A DNA stretch of 64,000 nucleotides from assembly GCF_020523965.1 (NCBI RefSeq), contig NZ_JAJAPX010000001.1:372001-436000 (forward strand). The letters run 5' to 3'. The notes under the pieces are model-generated. The model searched no databases. It was not told where the DNA came from and was given only the letters and a program-made list of their open reading frames with translations. Both the position numbers and the translations under genes were made by a program. Below, in pieces: positions 63,312-64,000 of the stretch; position 1 is the first letter of the stretch, and each line of letters begins with the position of its first letter. The stretch is from Neotamlana sargassicola (lineage in GTDB: Bacteria > Bacteroidota > Bacteroidia > Flavobacteriales > Flavobacteriaceae).

Positions 63312-64000
63312 ATGAAACACCAACTCTGCATAATTATCCTAGCATTTTTCACAGGAATTTTAACCCATTCACAAACCGAAATTCAACAACAATGGTTTAA
63401 TGAAAAGGAACTGCTTAAACATATAAAAACATTATCATCTGATGCTTTTGAGGGCAGAAGAACAGGAACACCAGGAGCAGAAAAAACTAAAAAGTACATT
63501 ATTAATCAATTTCATGCTCTTGGAGTAAAACCATTAACCAATAAATACAGACAGAATTTCACATTTTCGAAAGGTGTAAAACAATACCAAGCTACAAACA
63601 TTTTAGGCTATATAAAAGGCACATCGAAACAAAAAAAATATATTGTAATTACAGCACATTTCGATCATGAAGGTATTAAACGCAACGAAATTTATAACGG
63701 TGCAGACGATAATGCTTCAGGCATTGGCGCACTTTTTAGCTTTGCCGAGTACTTTAAAAATAACCCTCCAAAACATACTGTAATTTTAGCCGCTTTAGAT
63801 GCTGAAGAACTCGGTTTAAAAGGCTCATATTATTTTACAAAAAACCCTTTAATTCCGCTTAAAAATATTATTGTAAACATAAATCTTGATATGGTAAGTC
63901 GAAGCGATAAAAAAGAGTTGTTTGTTGTAGGAACAGACACCCATAATCGTTTTAAAAACATCGTTAACAATTACAAAAACAGCGAACAATTTAAACTAGT
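63312..64000 (+). CDS. Secreted M28 family aminopeptidase (3' end cut by window edge)
   Basis: About 229 codons are visible from the ATG at 63312. Signal peptide (1-20, ending THSQ). M28 landmarks: GRRTGTPGAEKTKKYI (about 49-64), the zinc ligand His in VITAHFDHEG, the Asp in NGADDNASGIGALF, AALDAEELGLKGS with the catalytic Glu pair, and INLDMVSRSD. It probably clips N-terminal residues from peptides in the periplasm or outside. C-terminus not visible. Confidence 0.87.
   Translation, partial: MKHQLCIIILAFFTGILTHSQTEIQQQWFNEKELLKHIKTLSSDAFEGRRTGTPGAEKTKKYIINQFHALGVKPLTNKYRQNFTFSKGVKQYQATNILGYIKGTSKQKKYIVITAHFDHEGIKRNEIYNGADDNASGIGALFSFAEYFKNNPPKHTVILAALDAEELGLKGSYYFTKNPLIPLKNIIVNINLDMVSRSDKKELFVVGTDTHNRFKNIVNNYKNSEQFKL

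Overview
The window is AT-rich chromosomal DNA from a marine-type member of the Flavobacteriaceae (Bacteroidota). Several things point there: promoters of the form TTG-N19/20-TAnnTTTG, SusC/RagA-like TonB-dependent receptors, DUF3127/DUF4199/DUF3078/DUF2480/DUF4301/DUF5689 proteins, a flavobacterial-type suf operon, a TPP-riboswitch-controlled TonB receptor ahead of thi genes, and almost no Shine-Dalgarno sequences. The species cannot be named from the sequence alone. No tRNA, rRNA, CRISPR array, prophage or complete insertion sequence was seen.

Layout. 1-5.6 kb: 3'-truncated ACR3 arsenite permease gene, aat, DUF3127, flavin reductase, orphan sensor kinase with a zinc-ribbon membrane protein, HIT protein, greA. 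5.7-13.8 kb: a Rieske-like lipoprotein, then one long leftward thiamine operon (TPP riboswitch, TonB receptor, thiS, tenI-like, thiE, thiG, thiH, small DUF1330-like gene, thiF) with no thiC or thiD in it; a dispersed-repeat scar fills the thiS/tenI gap. 13.9-18.4 kb: a tightly overlapping leftward operon (PPTase, GGGP synthase, pnuC, NR kinase, DUF4301, arfB), divergent from ahcY at 18.5 kb. 19.8-20.7 kb: a repeat array with a small GIY-YIG nuclease gene lodged between units. 21.5-27.2 kb: a phytate-utilisation locus (phytase, TonB receptor, TPR/HTH membrane regulator). 27.3-30 kb: rplU-rpmA with an extended L21, DUF4199, a Cys-rich HMA lipoprotein and a small membrane protein. 30-36.5 kb: a TonB receptor and DUF5689 lipoprotein flanked by two endonuclease/exonuclease/phosphatase genes. 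36.6-42.4 kb: hflX, a bifunctional PBP, and DUF3078/DUF2480 genes. 42.4-53.1 kb: the extended suf operon (sufA-B-lipoprotein-C-D-S-M43 protease-META-sufE-DUF59-ABC transporter-DUF2480). 53.5-59.4 kb: thiL, two tandem zinc-finger paralogues, an alpha/beta hydrolase, an ACT-like protein divergent from aspartate kinase, and Xaa-Pro aminopeptidase. 59.6-63.2 kb: sdhCAB. The right edge cuts an M28 peptidase gene.

How the parts fit. Most of the window is housekeeping: thiamine, Fe-S cluster assembly, succinate dehydrogenase, ribosomal proteins, NAD precursor salvage. Two outer-membrane nutrient loci look like phosphorus scavenging: phytase plus receptor, and EEP phosphodiesterase-type enzymes plus receptor. 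The less-explained material is the GIY-YIG gene inside a palindromic repeat array, a second structured repeat family in at least three places, the missing thiC, an L21 with a helix-hairpin-helix tail, a Rieske-fold lipoprotein without Fe-S ligands, and an ACT-like gene facing lysC. Nothing here clearly amounts to a novel defence or mobile system; the GIY-YIG/repeat association is the best candidate for something under-described.
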